A DNA stretch of 39,064 nucleotides from a virus, in IMG/VR virus record IMGVR_UViG_3300032236_001299, positions 1-39,064 of that record; one strand, written 5' to 3'. Shown piece by piece: positions 24,701 through 33,665 of the stretch (its first letter is position 1; every line of letters starts with the position of its first letter). The position numbers were made by a program, and so were the translations under genes. The notes beneath the pieces are model-generated. The model worked only from the letters and a program-made list of their open reading frames with translations. It was not told the DNA's origin and made no database searches.

Positions 24701-25205
24701 AATTGATCAACAAGGATTGTTTGGTAACTTAACCAAGCAAGGTGCATTTGGTGGTTCTAGACAGGCCGTAGCACAGGGTATTGCTGAAGGTAATTTACTG
24801 GCCAAACAAGCTGATATTATTGGATCAGGCTATAACAATGCATACGATAAAGCTATGCAACAGTTTAACCAAGAACAGCAGAATGCACTTACAGCACAGA
24901 ACTATCAGCAACAAGCCAACCAGGGATCTGCTAATTTTGGCTTACAAAGTCTTAACGCTCTTGGTACTGCTGGCGCTACGCAACAAGGTCTTACACAAGC
25001 TGCTGATACGGCTGCTCAGAACCAGTTCAATCAACAGGCTCTGTATCCATATCAACAGTTACAGTTTGAGCAAAGCATGCTTTCTAATCTGCCAATTTCT
25101 ACGCAGGCTGTTATTCCTAACACGTCGCCTATTAGTAATGCGGCTGGTGCTTTGAATACATCTATATCATTGACCGATGCTTTGAAACAATTGAATCAAG
25201 GATAA
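21768..25205 (+). CDS. Large internal virion protein
   Basis: This 1145-residue protein has an Ala-rich helix of repeated DAAAKAAA units (residues about 300-348). A central helical region with SQAGVNVPGYV-type repeats follows. Near residues 707-800 is a block I recognise in many phage virion proteins: YAHGGISNIPRYLRGDTDGM, AKLSHGEFVIPADVVSHLGNG and KKLYQMMDRVRMARTGT. The C-terminal part is Gln/Asn-rich (QQNALTAQNYQQQANQGSA). Likely ejected or internal, perhaps with peptidoglycan- or membrane-crossing function; no catalytic motif seen. Confidence 0.75.
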   Translation: MASIIDSVDNGDGTFTNTYDNGDVIVEGTDTSTGKKVTDYQVGTPLLTGQFTADDGYTYGKDSNGNYVRVSPDGVVEPINESDYTGLAKGVANSSSDPGATGTKDSTGYGAAGSANSLSGLISKMATGTLSTKDIANFASANAGNIAALTALSALTGGNTPTTGAYTGKIPTLQAIRNQVNAAVPPGQSQQYFTDTQYVNPSDATAVANANATSTAQALAIIEAAQKQAAARAAAQPAVPGFAMPWVNQTAAGNTPVTAVNNAGLPAVIDRSSPGYNYGSSTGASITPGQNVTTTINNTASDAAAKAAAADAAAKKAAADAAAQAAADAAAKAAADNAAKAAAAKTAQQQTDIGNIVKMYTDPTGKITDPAKATQMQVAVAQYMDKNGITPGQLPGIIGNASYATGWTPSLINSVYKSVDPFSQVVSAYQSGQSPAAVAALANKDNVTLSQLQNYGLSTQQINDLALKGYLGTGSTANPLLTSLLAKDYSNASPTDIANINAIAKAQNLTTDQVRQMFPGIDLYQVSQAGVNVPGYVAPTQTLLNMYKSGDIAGINNLLQSQNLNASDISNMYKGIDLNTFANQGINIPGYTALASNSPSSFAQAILNADIASGNPIVPAFAQEMNYTPSAASDNTGIAASAPGYTNYSQQQMSDYATQSGLNVSDPAAVAAAVQETNADPSAVASWIASSAGDGSGQAAKTGGLMGYAHGGISNIPRYLRGDTDGMADDVPSSIDGVQPAKLSHGEFVIPADVVSHLGNGNSDAGAKKLYQMMDRVRMARTGTKKQGKEINPDKFMVGGHAYATGGEIAFSSGGVPGYAGTTGSVVGTSSGVSTPSLGYSTVNALSPWAGDYVTNMLGSAQALAQGPMPVYQGELTAGPSALQQQQFAGLSALAQTGAPPVQFQTGTWSNQGVPNMPDLSTPAETSLVSQAANQGTAGFGKPMQLNTGNTGVADQYMNPYLQQSLQPQLNDLAYQSQIDQQGLFGNLTKQGAFGGSRQAVAQGIAEGNLLAKQADIIGSGYNNAYDKAMQQFNQEQQNALTAQNYQQQANQGSANFGLQSLNALGTAGATQQGLTQAADTAAQNQFNQQALYPYQQLQFEQSMLSNLPISTQAVIPNTSPISNAAGALNTSISLTDALKQLNQG

Positions 25206-25209
25206 TCTT

Positions 25210-27216
25210 ATGAGTATCTATCAAGACGAAAAAAACATGAAGATGATGCCCGAGGGTATCCTTGGTGCTTTGGCGCAAGGTAAAGGCGCTAAGCCAGTTG
25301 AAGAAAAGCTCTTGGCATTGATCGAGAAATCTAGGCGTTTGGGATTGGAAGCTGATAAAGAAGCTGCCATGAACAAGCCTATGCCTACAGTAGCTGACCA
25401 GGTCGAGCACAAGACTGGGCTGATGGATCTACAAGAAATGGCCAAGCGTTTGGGTGTACAGATCACTGGCATCGCTCCTATCAATGCTCAGCCACAAGCA
25501 CCACAAGGCGCTCCTCAAGCACCTATGGCCCCCGCTGGTATAGCTGCTGCACCAGCTCCCATGCCTGCATCCATGCCTCCACAAGCTGCTCCTATGCCAG
25601 CTCACATGGCTCATGGTGGAGTAGCACACGCTGTTCCTCATCACATGTTTAAATTTTCTCATGGTGGTGGCATCATGGGATTTGCGGATGGCGGCACGGA
25701 CAAAGACAAAGCGCTTGCCGCCATTGAAGCCGCTATGCCGGAAGATATTCCTGAGCATACAACATTGCTACCATCAGATTACGATAAGCAAAGAGCTGCT
25801 GCAATTAAAGCGGTGATAGAAAACTTTACACCACCTGCTGCTCGTCAGGAAACATATGCAGAGCGTGACGCCAGAATGCATCAGCAACCTGCGCTGACTT
25901 CTTACCAGGATCCATTTAGCATTGCAAATTTGCTAAAGAAAACAGCTACGCCTGAGTTCAAGAGAAGCACGTTACCGTTTACAGATGAGGATGTAGCTGC
26001 TGAAGCAACTAAAGCATCAGCGCCTGCCCCTGCTCCTGCCGCTCCTTCCGCCCCTGTAACTACACAGGCAGCACCACAAGCAGCTCCACAAACAACACCT
26101 GCTGGGTTAAAAGATGCGTTGGCAACACAAAGAAAACCAGCGCCTGATATCAATCCTAATAAGGTTGTTCAATCATTGATGGCCGGCATTCCTGGTGCCG
26201 CTGCTCCTGCTGCTGCGCCAGCTGCTCCTGCCGAGAAATCAGAAGCACAAAAGATTGCTGAAGGGTATATGGTTCCTACGCCAGTTAAGAACTTAATTCA
26301 AGAGCAAATAGATGTTGCTAAAGCATTTGGATTAAATACACCTGCTGGTGAAGAAGCTATGAAACGCGCCAATGCAATGGAAGCAAAGATAGCTGAGTTC
26401 CAACAAACCCATCCTATGGAGAAGTTCCAGGCTTTATTGACTGGTATCCAAACCGGTGGATATGGCGGTGGCGCACCAGCTGCTGCGGAGAATGAGCGTG
26501 CTTATAGAGAAAACGTTCTCAAGCAAATGGAGATTGTTCATAATCTTAAGTCACCCATTGAGCAAGCAAGACGAGCTGAAGCTATTGCTATGGGCAAGAA
26601 TGTTCATGAGAACATGGCTAAGGCCAATGAGATTGCATCAAGAACTGCGACCAGTTTGTTTGGTGAAGAGCAAAGAGCCAAGTCTGCTAAAGAGATTGAG
26701 CAAATGCGTGGTCTTAATGCCATGGCTGTACAGCAGTTGCATTCAGCTACACAAATTCAACTTCAGAAGATGGCAGAAAAAGCCGCTAATGAACATCGTG
26801 AACTTACGGCACAAGAGATTGAGGCAACGCTTAGAGAAGATCCTAAGTATAAAGACATGAGTTATGCTGATAGATTGAATGCGGCTTATGGAATTAAGAC
26901 TGGACGCAGCGATAAACTTGGCGTACAAGAGCTGGTTGCCCTATTGAAAGAGAAGAGTAGCGTTTACAAAGGCGAGTTGGCTAATGCTGCCATGATGCCA
27001 CCTGGCGCTCTAGAAGATAGAGCAAAAGAGATCAAAGATATTGAAGATCAAATTAGGCGTGAGCAGGCTAGGTTGACTGGCAATAAAGTAGAAGAGACAT
27101 CGCCTCAAGTGATGCCCATGCCAACCACCCAAGCTGGTTTACGAAATGGTGTAATATATCAAACTGCAAATGGCCCAGCAAAATGGGATGCGTCTAAAGG
27201 TAAGTTTGTTCAATAA
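25210..27216 (+). CDS. Internal virion protein, Ala/Pro-rich
   Basis: AAGGA at 25198-25202 precedes the ATG. The 668 residues have an N-terminal helical domain (MKMMPEGILGALAQGKGAKP) and a Pro/Ala/Met/Gln linker (about 92-132). HGG boxes lie at 135-137 and 151-153 (MAHGGVAHAVPHH, FSHGGGIMGFADGG). A second Ala/Pro linker is near 260-285. A long charged coiled-coil region follows at about 340-620. The C-terminus TAQAGLRNGVIYQTANGPAKWD-like end is typical of phage internal proteins (approximate description). Function unknown; neighbours suggest ejection proteins. Confidence 0.72.
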   Translation: MSIYQDEKNMKMMPEGILGALAQGKGAKPVEEKLLALIEKSRRLGLEADKEAAMNKPMPTVADQVEHKTGLMDLQEMAKRLGVQITGIAPINAQPQAPQGAPQAPMAPAGIAAAPAPMPASMPPQAAPMPAHMAHGGVAHAVPHHMFKFSHGGGIMGFADGGTDKDKALAAIEAAMPEDIPEHTTLLPSDYDKQRAAAIKAVIENFTPPAARQETYAERDARMHQQPALTSYQDPFSIANLLKKTATPEFKRSTLPFTDEDVAAEATKASAPAPAPAAPSAPVTTQAAPQAAPQTTPAGLKDALATQRKPAPDINPNKVVQSLMAGIPGAAAPAAAPAAPAEKSEAQKIAEGYMVPTPVKNLIQEQIDVAKAFGLNTPAGEEAMKRANAMEAKIAEFQQTHPMEKFQALLTGIQTGGYGGGAPAAAENERAYRENVLKQMEIVHNLKSPIEQARRAEAIAMGKNVHENMAKANEIASRTATSLFGEEQRAKSAKEIEQMRGLNAMAVQQLHSATQIQLQKMAEKAANEHRELTAQEIEATLREDPKYKDMSYADRLNAAYGIKTGRSDKLGVQELVALLKEKSSVYKGELANAAMMPPGALEDRAKEIKDIEDQIRREQARLTGNKVEETSPQVMPMPTTQAGLRNGVIYQTANGPAKWDASKGKFVQ

Positions 27217-27225
27217 AGGTATAAC

Positions 27226-30200
27226 ATGGCCAAAGAGTTTACGTTTGAGGAAGCGCTTGGCCCAGCTCCTGGCGCAGCAAAACCAAAAGAATTTTCTTTT
27301 GAAGAGGCTATGGGCATCAAGCCTGAGCAAAGCACTTATAGTCGTTTAAAGAGTGCAGCTGTATCTGGGCTAGAACAAATACCTGAAAGCTTGGCTGGTA
27401 TTCAGCTGGGAGCCAAAGCCGCACTTGGCATGAAAGAATCTGCCAGTCAGCAGGCCGAACAAATACGCAGAGAACAAGAAGCCAAACGTGGTGAACCACA
27501 AGGCACATCCTTTGCTGATATCGAGCAAGCATACAAAGAGAAAGGCCTGGGATCAGCCCTGGCTAAAGTGCCTACATATGTCGCAGAGCAAGCCCTACAA
27601 AGCGCCCCTAGCATGGCTGGGCCCTTGGCTGCCGGAGCTGCTGGAACCGCCTTTGCTGGCCCTATAGGTGGATTGGCTGCTGGTATTGGAGCATATGGTG
27701 CGCAACAGTTTGGTCAGTTCATGCAACGCCAAGCGCAGCAAGGCGCTACAGGGGAAACATTAGAACCTGGTAAGGCCGCTCTTGCCGCTGCCGTTACCGC
27801 TCCTATTGGTTATGTTGCTGATCGTTTGACACTAGGACTAGGAAAGATTCCTGAAAAGATTCTAGGTGAGCAAGTTACTAAAGAGTTGGCTAAACGTGCT
27901 GGTACTCGTATCGCTGGTGGTGCTGTGACCGGTGTAGTAGCTGAAGCGCCTACAGAAGTGTTGGAACAAATTGCTGAACGCTGGCAGGCTGGTCTACCAC
28001 TGAATGACGATGACGCCAAGAGAGAATACAAGGAAGCATTCTTTGGTGCTGCCGCTATCGGTGGTGTAGGCGGTGCTGGTGCCGCTGCATTTAAGGGCGC
28101 TCCTAAAGCAGTTACTCCTCCTCCACCCGTAACTCCTCCAGTTGCTCCTGTTGTTGAGCCCCCAGTTACGCCGCCTGTTACGCCTCCAGTAGAGCCTCCT
28201 CCTGTTGAGCCGCCAGTTCCTTCTACGCCGCCCGTGGAAGAGAAGCCTCCTGTTGAGGAGAAGCAACCCGTAGAGGAAAAGCCACCGGTCGAAGAGAAGC
28301 CACCTGTGGAAGAGAAGAAGATGGGTATGGAGGGGTACTACGATAAGTCCCAAGCAGCGCCTGGTTATGAAGCTGCATTCCAGGATAGAGCTAGGAATAC
28401 TGCTACGCATGAAGCGCAAGTCAAAGACATTTTTGAAAACCCTGATTACGGTCGCATGAGTACGAGCAATGTATTCGGTCATGGCGCTCCCGTTGTAACG
28501 AGTAGCGTTAAGTTACCCGAGAATCATATGGGGGAAATCACTACGGCTACATCTGAAACCGGTAAGAAAGTTCCTGTACAGTACGCGGTTGTTGAAGCAG
28601 AAAATTTAACACCTACGCAAAAAGCAGACGGAACACCAAATGCCGAGTATTCAGATGTGGAAAAGGCCGCGATTCGACCCGTGGCAGGAAATGGTCGTGT
28701 GGCTGGAATTCAGGAAGCATACCGAAAAGGTAATGCGGGAGATTACAAGAAAGAGCTCCTACAAGATGACACGCACGGTATTAACAAAGATATCATTGAG
28801 GGAATGAAAGAACCTGTGTTGGTTCGTGTTATTCCTAAACGCGAGCTGACATCTGACTTGATAGCAGGATTAAACGTTAGCCCTGTTGATCAGGCCAAGA
28901 GCGACGCTGCATTAATACAACCAAATAATATTACCTATCATTCTGCGGATGGCGCGATCAGCAATAAGACAACTAAAGATTTTGTTGTTAAATTGCCTGA
29001 GCATGAACGTGGTGATTTATTGCACCCAGCAACCGGAGATATAACTGATGTTGCTCGTAATCGTTTACGCAATGCTTTGCTTTATAAAGCTTATGGCAGC
29101 GAAGCATTAATTTCCTCTCATGAACAAGCACGTAATCCAGAGTCCCAAAAAGCACAGACAGCATTAAATTTAATTGCTCCTAAATTAATTAGAGAGAGCG
29201 ATCCTGCATTTAGGAAAACAGTAGCTGACGCTGCAAATGCTTACATGTATGGCATTAATAATGGTTTTACACCTGAGTTAATTAATCAAATGAGTAGTGG
29301 TCTTCTACCCGAAGAGCAAGCTATATTTGATATATTGAAAAATTCTAAGTCTGCTAAAGTTGCAGGAAAAGAAATAGTTAAATTATTCGAAAACACAAAT
29401 GTTGATGGATTCTTTTCCAAGACTCCACTGCCAGAAAAAGAAATTTATAAATTATTACAAGGCGCATCTCCAGTTGATGTTGCTCAATTCTTGGTTGATC
29501 GAGCTCCAAATTCATTTGCCAAAGGCATAGCAGAAAAAGTATTAAAGCGTGTAGTTGATTTTGACAAACGCAATGTTAATATGTCCTTTAAATTCAAACG
29601 AATTAAAGACGCTTATGGACAAGTAGTACTAAGTCAATTTGTAAATCCAAAAACTAAACAAGGTGTTGGCGTAGCGCTTGGTTTTGAAGTGGAAATTAAC
29701 CCTCCTGTAGACCCTAATAATCCAAAAGATTACTTTACTTACAAAGGTCAAAAACTTTTATATCAGAGTGGAACAAATTTTAGAACGCTTCTACATGAAA
29801 TGATTCATTTGGTAACCACTGCTGATTACAATGTTACTGGCAATGACAATCCGCATATTAAAGAATTAAATGCGTTGTTTGAAACAGTTAAAAAAGAATT
29901 TAGCAATAATAAAAAACAAGGCATGTTCTCGCCTGGTTCAAGAACAGAACAAATAATTAGAAATGGTCTTGATAAACCATCTGAATTTATAACTTATGCT
30001 TTAACCAATGAAGATTTTCAACAGTATCTTTCACAAATAAAAGTTGGTGAAAAGACTGCGTTTGATAAGCTGGTTGAATACATACGTAAAATTTTAAATT
30101 TAAATCCAGAGTATGAAAGTGCATTGGATAGAGCTGTTCGCCTTTCAGGTAATCTTTTGGATATGTCTACTTTGCAAAGCGCACAAGAGATTGAGGCCAG

Positions 30201-33018
30201 AGGGCATTTGTTGGGGCAATCTACAAAGCCAGTTCCTCCACCTGGTACGCCAAAATCTACTTCTACGCCACAAAAAATTATTACCACAGAGAAATCTACA
30301 AATCCAGTAGAAGATGCATTACAAGCTATGGCCAATATGCCAGAGCCACGGTTACCTCCTAAGCCTGATGAAACGCATTATCAAAAAGTTAACAAATCAT
30401 GGAATAACTTTGTAGATAATCCAGGCGCGTTCTATGAGAATGCCAAGAAAACGTTTACAAAAGTAGCGGATGAAATTGAAACCAAGGTGTTTAACAGTGC
30501 CGCTGGCTTTCAGAATGCCTATCGTCGTATTTTAGAAGAATCCAATAAAGCCACGCCCGATCGCGTTAAAGCATTGATTGGTGCAAGCTTAAGTCAAACT
30601 GTTCACGATGATGCTGTGGCAAACATAGCATTAGAGATGGGCAGCGCTACATACGATACTGATCTCATCAAATGGACTGGCGTAGAGTCTAAAGATAAAT
30701 TTGTAAATTTATACAATATAAGAGATGAGATAGCCAAGAAGTATGGCAAAGATCCAGGCGACATCCAGTTCATTGGTCGTGCTATCTTTGAAGCCCGTCG
30801 TACCAAGGAGTTGATGGACTACAACGCCAAGATACAACGTCAGATTGAAAATGCTCAGCAAGAAAACAATCAAGCTGAAGCCAACAAGTTAGCCAAGAAA
30901 CTTAAGACACTTCATATGGATGAAAATGAAGTGAATACTTATCTTGGCTTTCTGGATACCATGCCTGAGTTCAAAAAGATGATTGATATGTGGCAAGGTA
31001 TTCGAAAGAATTTCTTGAGCATACAAACTGAAGGCGGTTTGTTAAGCGAAGAAGAAGCTGACCTGTTGTTTGACAATATGGCCTATGTTCCTTTTTATAG
31101 ACAGGATATGATCGAGAAAGACCAAGGGCCTAAATCATATATCCCAGGTCTTCAAGTGGCTGCCGATAAGAGGTTTAAGGGATCTGTTCTACCCGTCAAC
31201 GATATCTTTGACAACATGATGCGTTGGGCGCATTACAGCGTTAAGCGTGCAGTAAGGAACAGAGCAGAGTTGGCGTTGATCGATGCCGCTATGGAATTGA
31301 ATGTTGGCAAGAAGTCTGAAGAATTCCCTTTAATGAAGAGGGTAGACGAGGGTGCAAAAGGAAATGTAATCAAGGTATATCGCGATGGAAAGCTCGAATA
31401 CTATGAGCTCAAAGATCCTTTGTACATGGATGCATTTAAAGGTATTGAAAGCTTGGCTATTCCCACGATCAAAGGAATGGCGTTTGTTGCGGACGTATTA
31501 AGAAAAACAGTTGTACTCAATCCTTTGTTTGCCGCATCCCAGGTCACGCAAGACTCATTCGCTGCCATGTTCTCTTCTGGCCTGAAGCCCAGGTACTCAT
31601 TAAGCATTCCTGCTCGAGCGGTAAAAGAATTTGTACAAGTTCTGGTCAAGGGTACATCTAACGCCCATGAGGAATTGAAAAAGGTAGGAGCTGTTGGTAA
31701 GGCGGATTACTCTGGCGCCAACGCATCGGATAACGAAATATTCAACAGCATGAAAGGCCCACCCGGGTTTGTAGGCAAGACGAGAAAGTTACTCGAGAAG
31801 ATCTCCATGGCTTCTGATAACGCTGTCAGACAAGCTGTTTATTCTGCAGCCAAGTCATCAGGGCTAAGTGATGCTGAAGCCATTGAGAAAGCATTTGAAG
31901 TTATTAACTTTAGAACTCGTGGTAGTTCTAGGATGCTAACGATAGCAGGACAAACCATACCGTTCTTTAATGCTTATCTTGCAGCGCAACATGTGGCCAT
32001 CAAGACCATCACTGGGCGCGGTGTATCGCCCCAGGATCGTCGTGCAGGATTAGAAACATTGGCTGCCACCACAGGGGCAGTCATGGCGTTATCGTTGCTC
32101 TACGCCATCATGAATGGGGACGATGACGATTACCTCAAGAAAGCTGCTACGGTGCGTGATCGCCTGATCATGATCCCTGGCACTGGCTTATCGGTTCCTA
32201 TCCGTAATGACATTTTCTCCATACCGAAAATATTGACAGAGCACATGTATTTGCTCCTGACCAATAACGCTACGGAAGATGGACGCAAGTTCAGGGATTC
32301 CATGAAAGCATCTCTGGGTAGTTCTATCCTTGGCCCAACTCCAGTACCCCAAGCATTCAAACCTGTATTAGAAGTGATGGTGAACTATGACTTCTTCCAA
32401 GCCAAGCCATTGGTGGGTAAGTTCCAACAGGGTTTGGACACCGAGCGGCAGTTCAATTCCAGTACATCTGAACTAGGAAAGATATTGGGTAGCACGGGAA
32501 TGATTTCTCCTATTGCTGCCGACCATATGATCAGGGGTCTATTCGGTTCTGTGGGTGGATTAACTCTGCTCATGACCAACCACATGATCTCTGCGATGGA
32601 AGGTAAACCCAGACCCAGCATGTCGATCAATGACATGTTGACATCTTTACCTGGAACCAGTGGATTCGTTACCAAAGAATTTGAATCTGGGTACAAGAAG
32701 GACTTCTACGTCTTGCGTGATGAAGTGGACAGAGCTGCGGCAACGTTTGCAGATATCAAGAAGCGTAGCCCAGAAGAAGCCAGGGAATATATCTCTAGTC
32801 CAGAGAATCGCATGCAAGTGGGTATGGCCAAGAGTATAGATAGGATAGCTAAGGATCTAACTCAGATCAGAAAAGCTATTGACTATACGTTGACTCGCCC
32901 TGATTCGGTCATGTCTCCTGATCAAAAGGAAACAAGAATCAAGCAGTTAAAAGAAATGGAAGACAGGTTACTGAAGAATATTAACCTGAAGAAATTGCGC
33001 GAGCAGGCAATGATCTAA
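27226..33018 (+). CDS. 1930-aa polyvalent virion protein: ParB-like, zincin and LPD38-like domains
   Basis: N-terminal motifs FTFEEALG/FSFEEAMG are followed by Ala/Gly-rich hydrophobic segments (about 125-165 and 270-292). A Pro/Glu linker of PPVEEK repeats spans 296-365. A DdrB-like ParB-superfamily region follows: VQYAVVEAENL, then R484-PVAGNGRVAGI. Near 853-865 is LLHEMIHLVT with H857-E-M-I-H861, a gluzincin-type zinc peptidase motif. Around 1560-1650 the RGSSRMLTIAGQTIPFFNAY, AVMALSLLYAIMNGDDDDY and RDRLIMIPG pattern matches the LPD38 domain of polyvalent proteins. Such proteins are usually injected with DNA to act in the host. The stop overlaps the convergent Ref-like gene stop. Confidence 0.85.
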   Translation: MAKEFTFEEALGPAPGAAKPKEFSFEEAMGIKPEQSTYSRLKSAAVSGLEQIPESLAGIQLGAKAALGMKESASQQAEQIRREQEAKRGEPQGTSFADIEQAYKEKGLGSALAKVPTYVAEQALQSAPSMAGPLAAGAAGTAFAGPIGGLAAGIGAYGAQQFGQFMQRQAQQGATGETLEPGKAALAAAVTAPIGYVADRLTLGLGKIPEKILGEQVTKELAKRAGTRIAGGAVTGVVAEAPTEVLEQIAERWQAGLPLNDDDAKREYKEAFFGAAAIGGVGGAGAAAFKGAPKAVTPPPPVTPPVAPVVEPPVTPPVTPPVEPPPVEPPVPSTPPVEEKPPVEEKQPVEEKPPVEEKPPVEEKKMGMEGYYDKSQAAPGYEAAFQDRARNTATHEAQVKDIFENPDYGRMSTSNVFGHGAPVVTSSVKLPENHMGEITTATSETGKKVPVQYAVVEAENLTPTQKADGTPNAEYSDVEKAAIRPVAGNGRVAGIQEAYRKGNAGDYKKELLQDDTHGINKDIIEGMKEPVLVRVIPKRELTSDLIAGLNVSPVDQAKSDAALIQPNNITYHSADGAISNKTTKDFVVKLPEHERGDLLHPATGDITDVARNRLRNALLYKAYGSEALISSHEQARNPESQKAQTALNLIAPKLIRESDPAFRKTVADAANAYMYGINNGFTPELINQMSSGLLPEEQAIFDILKNSKSAKVAGKEIVKLFENTNVDGFFSKTPLPEKEIYKLLQGASPVDVAQFLVDRAPNSFAKGIAEKVLKRVVDFDKRNVNMSFKFKRIKDAYGQVVLSQFVNPKTKQGVGVALGFEVEINPPVDPNNPKDYFTYKGQKLLYQSGTNFRTLLHEMIHLVTTADYNVTGNDNPHIKELNALFETVKKEFSNNKKQGMFSPGSRTEQIIRNGLDKPSEFITYALTNEDFQQYLSQIKVGEKTAFDKLVEYIRKILNLNPEYESALDRAVRLSGNLLDMSTLQSAQEIEARGHLLGQSTKPVPPPGTPKSTSTPQKIITTEKSTNPVEDALQAMANMPEPRLPPKPDETHYQKVNKSWNNFVDNPGAFYENAKKTFTKVADEIETKVFNSAAGFQNAYRRILEESNKATPDRVKALIGASLSQTVHDDAVANIALEMGSATYDTDLIKWTGVESKDKFVNLYNIRDEIAKKYGKDPGDIQFIGRAIFEARRTKELMDYNAKIQRQIENAQQENNQAEANKLAKKLKTLHMDENEVNTYLGFLDTMPEFKKMIDMWQGIRKNFLSIQTEGGLLSEEEADLLFDNMAYVPFYRQDMIEKDQGPKSYIPGLQVAADKRFKGSVLPVNDIFDNMMRWAHYSVKRAVRNRAELALIDAAMELNVGKKSEEFPLMKRVDEGAKGNVIKVYRDGKLEYYELKDPLYMDAFKGIESLAIPTIKGMAFVADVLRKTVVLNPLFAASQVTQDSFAAMFSSGLKPRYSLSIPARAVKEFVQVLVKGTSNAHEELKKVGAVGKADYSGANASDNEIFNSMKGPPGFVGKTRKLLEKISMASDNAVRQAVYSAAKSSGLSDAEAIEKAFEVINFRTRGSSRMLTIAGQTIPFFNAYLAAQHVAIKTITGRGVSPQDRRAGLETLAATTGAVMALSLLYAIMNGDDDDYLKKAATVRDRLIMIPGTGLSVPIRNDIFSIPKILTEHMYLLLTNNATEDGRKFRDSMKASLGSSILGPTPVPQAFKPVLEVMVNYDFFQAKPLVGKFQQGLDTERQFNSSTSELGKILGSTGMISPIAADHMIRGLFGSVGGLTLLMTNHMISAMEGKPRPSMSINDMLTSLPGTSGFVTKEFESGYKKDFYVLRDEVDRAAATFADIKKRSPEEAREYISSPENRMQVGMAKSIDRIAKDLTQIRKAIDYTLTRPDSVMSPDQKETRIKQLKEMEDRLLKNINLKKLREQAMI

Positions 33019-33287
33019 TCGTGGAGGAGGCGCTCGATGACCAAGGCCAAGGCATCGAGCTCATCCAGTTTGTAGATATTCCACATCCTCTTCTGTCCGT
33101 GGATACCGTTTAAAGAACCTCTGTGACAGTCAGCGCATAAGGGCAGGGAAGTGAACCACTGTCCCTGCTTGATCTCATGGCACTCGCTTGGGCCAGGTTG
33201 AGAGCAGATGATGCATGCCATCTCCTTGATCCGTAGGATGTGTTCCTTCTCCAGAACCTTTGGGGACTTTTTGTTTTTGCTTTGCAT
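33015..33287 (-). CDS. Ref-like HNH nuclease
   Basis: The 90 residues contain MACIICSQPGPSECHEIKQG, QWFTSLPLCADCHRG and LNGIHGQKRMWN. This combination (CxxC, HE, CxDCH, GIHG) matches the Ref (recombination enhancement function) family of RecA-dependent HNH-type nucleases first known from phage P1. The length is short relative to P1 Ref but includes the nuclease core. It is the last gene of the leftward recombination operon, its start lies inside the zinc-finger frame, and its stop overlaps the convergent polyvalent-protein stop. Confidence 0.85.
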   Translation of the reverse strand: MQSKNKKSPKVLEKEHILRIKEMACIICSQPGPSECHEIKQGQWFTSLPLCADCHRGSLNGIHGQKRMWNIYKLDELDALALVIERLLHD

Positions 33288-33387
33288 GCTTGTGTTCTTC
33301 CGCTTTCAATAAGCTGGTGAATTTCTTGTCGCAGTCCTCGCAATGGAAAAGACCGCCTTTGAAAACAATCCTTCCCTTGCGCTTCAT
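33175..33387 (-). CDS. Small zinc-finger protein
   Basis: The 70-residue frame begins at an ATG overlapping the previous gene stop (ATGA). Its first half reads GGLFHCEDCDKKFTSLLKAEEHKHA, a C2H2-like finger with Cys-x2-Cys and spaced His. The C-terminal half (about 37 residues) lies in a region that also encodes the start of the Ref-like gene, and looks unconstrained. It could bind DNA or partner with Ref. A shorter true protein is possible only if there is a frameshift or sequence error, which I cannot see. Confidence 0.72.
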   Translation of the reverse strand: MKRKGRIVFKGGLFHCEDCDKKFTSLLKAEEHKHAKQKQKVPKGSGEGTHPTDQGDGMHHLLSTWPKRVP

Positions 33388-33665
33388 TTGATCATGAACT
33401 CCAAGTCAGTGACAATACTTTCAGCAATGGTCTGTCCTCCATAGCTGATGGTCTTGGCGCCTTCATTTTGATTCACAATGTTCATTGAGTCACGTACACC
33501 TTTACGATATCCGCTATTGTAAACATCATTGCCCTCGATCATCATGACGATAGCGTCCCTGACCATGGCTGATGCCTTTCTCTCTGTCGCCGCTTTCTTC
33601 ATCTTCAGATAGATGTCTTCCGGTAGATGGACAGAATACGGCACTAAACGTTTTGGTGTTTCCAT
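33384..33665 (-). CDS. Ribbon-helix-helix DNA-binding protein candidate
   Basis: The 93 residues begin TPKRLVPYSVHLPEDIYLKM and continue KKAATERKASAMVRDAIVMMI. A basic beta strand (about 6-13) is followed by two helices (15-28 and 31-43), the pattern of Arc/MetJ/CopG ribbon-helix-helix repressors. The C-terminal half contains GYRKGVRDSMNIVNQNEGAK. It could be the operon's own regulator or a protein for the dispersed palindrome, which is speculative. It overlaps both neighbours. Confidence 0.75.
   Translation of the reverse strand: METPKRLVPYSVHLPEDIYLKMKKAATERKASAMVRDAIVMMIEGNDVYNSGYRKGVRDSMNIVNQNEGAKTISYGGQTIAESIVTDLEFMIK

Noticed and set aside
24781-25155. 124-aa alternate-frame open frame within the 1145-aa gene
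   Set aside because: No ribosome binding site and implausible Leu/Ser/Ile/Arg composition inside a strongly supported gene.
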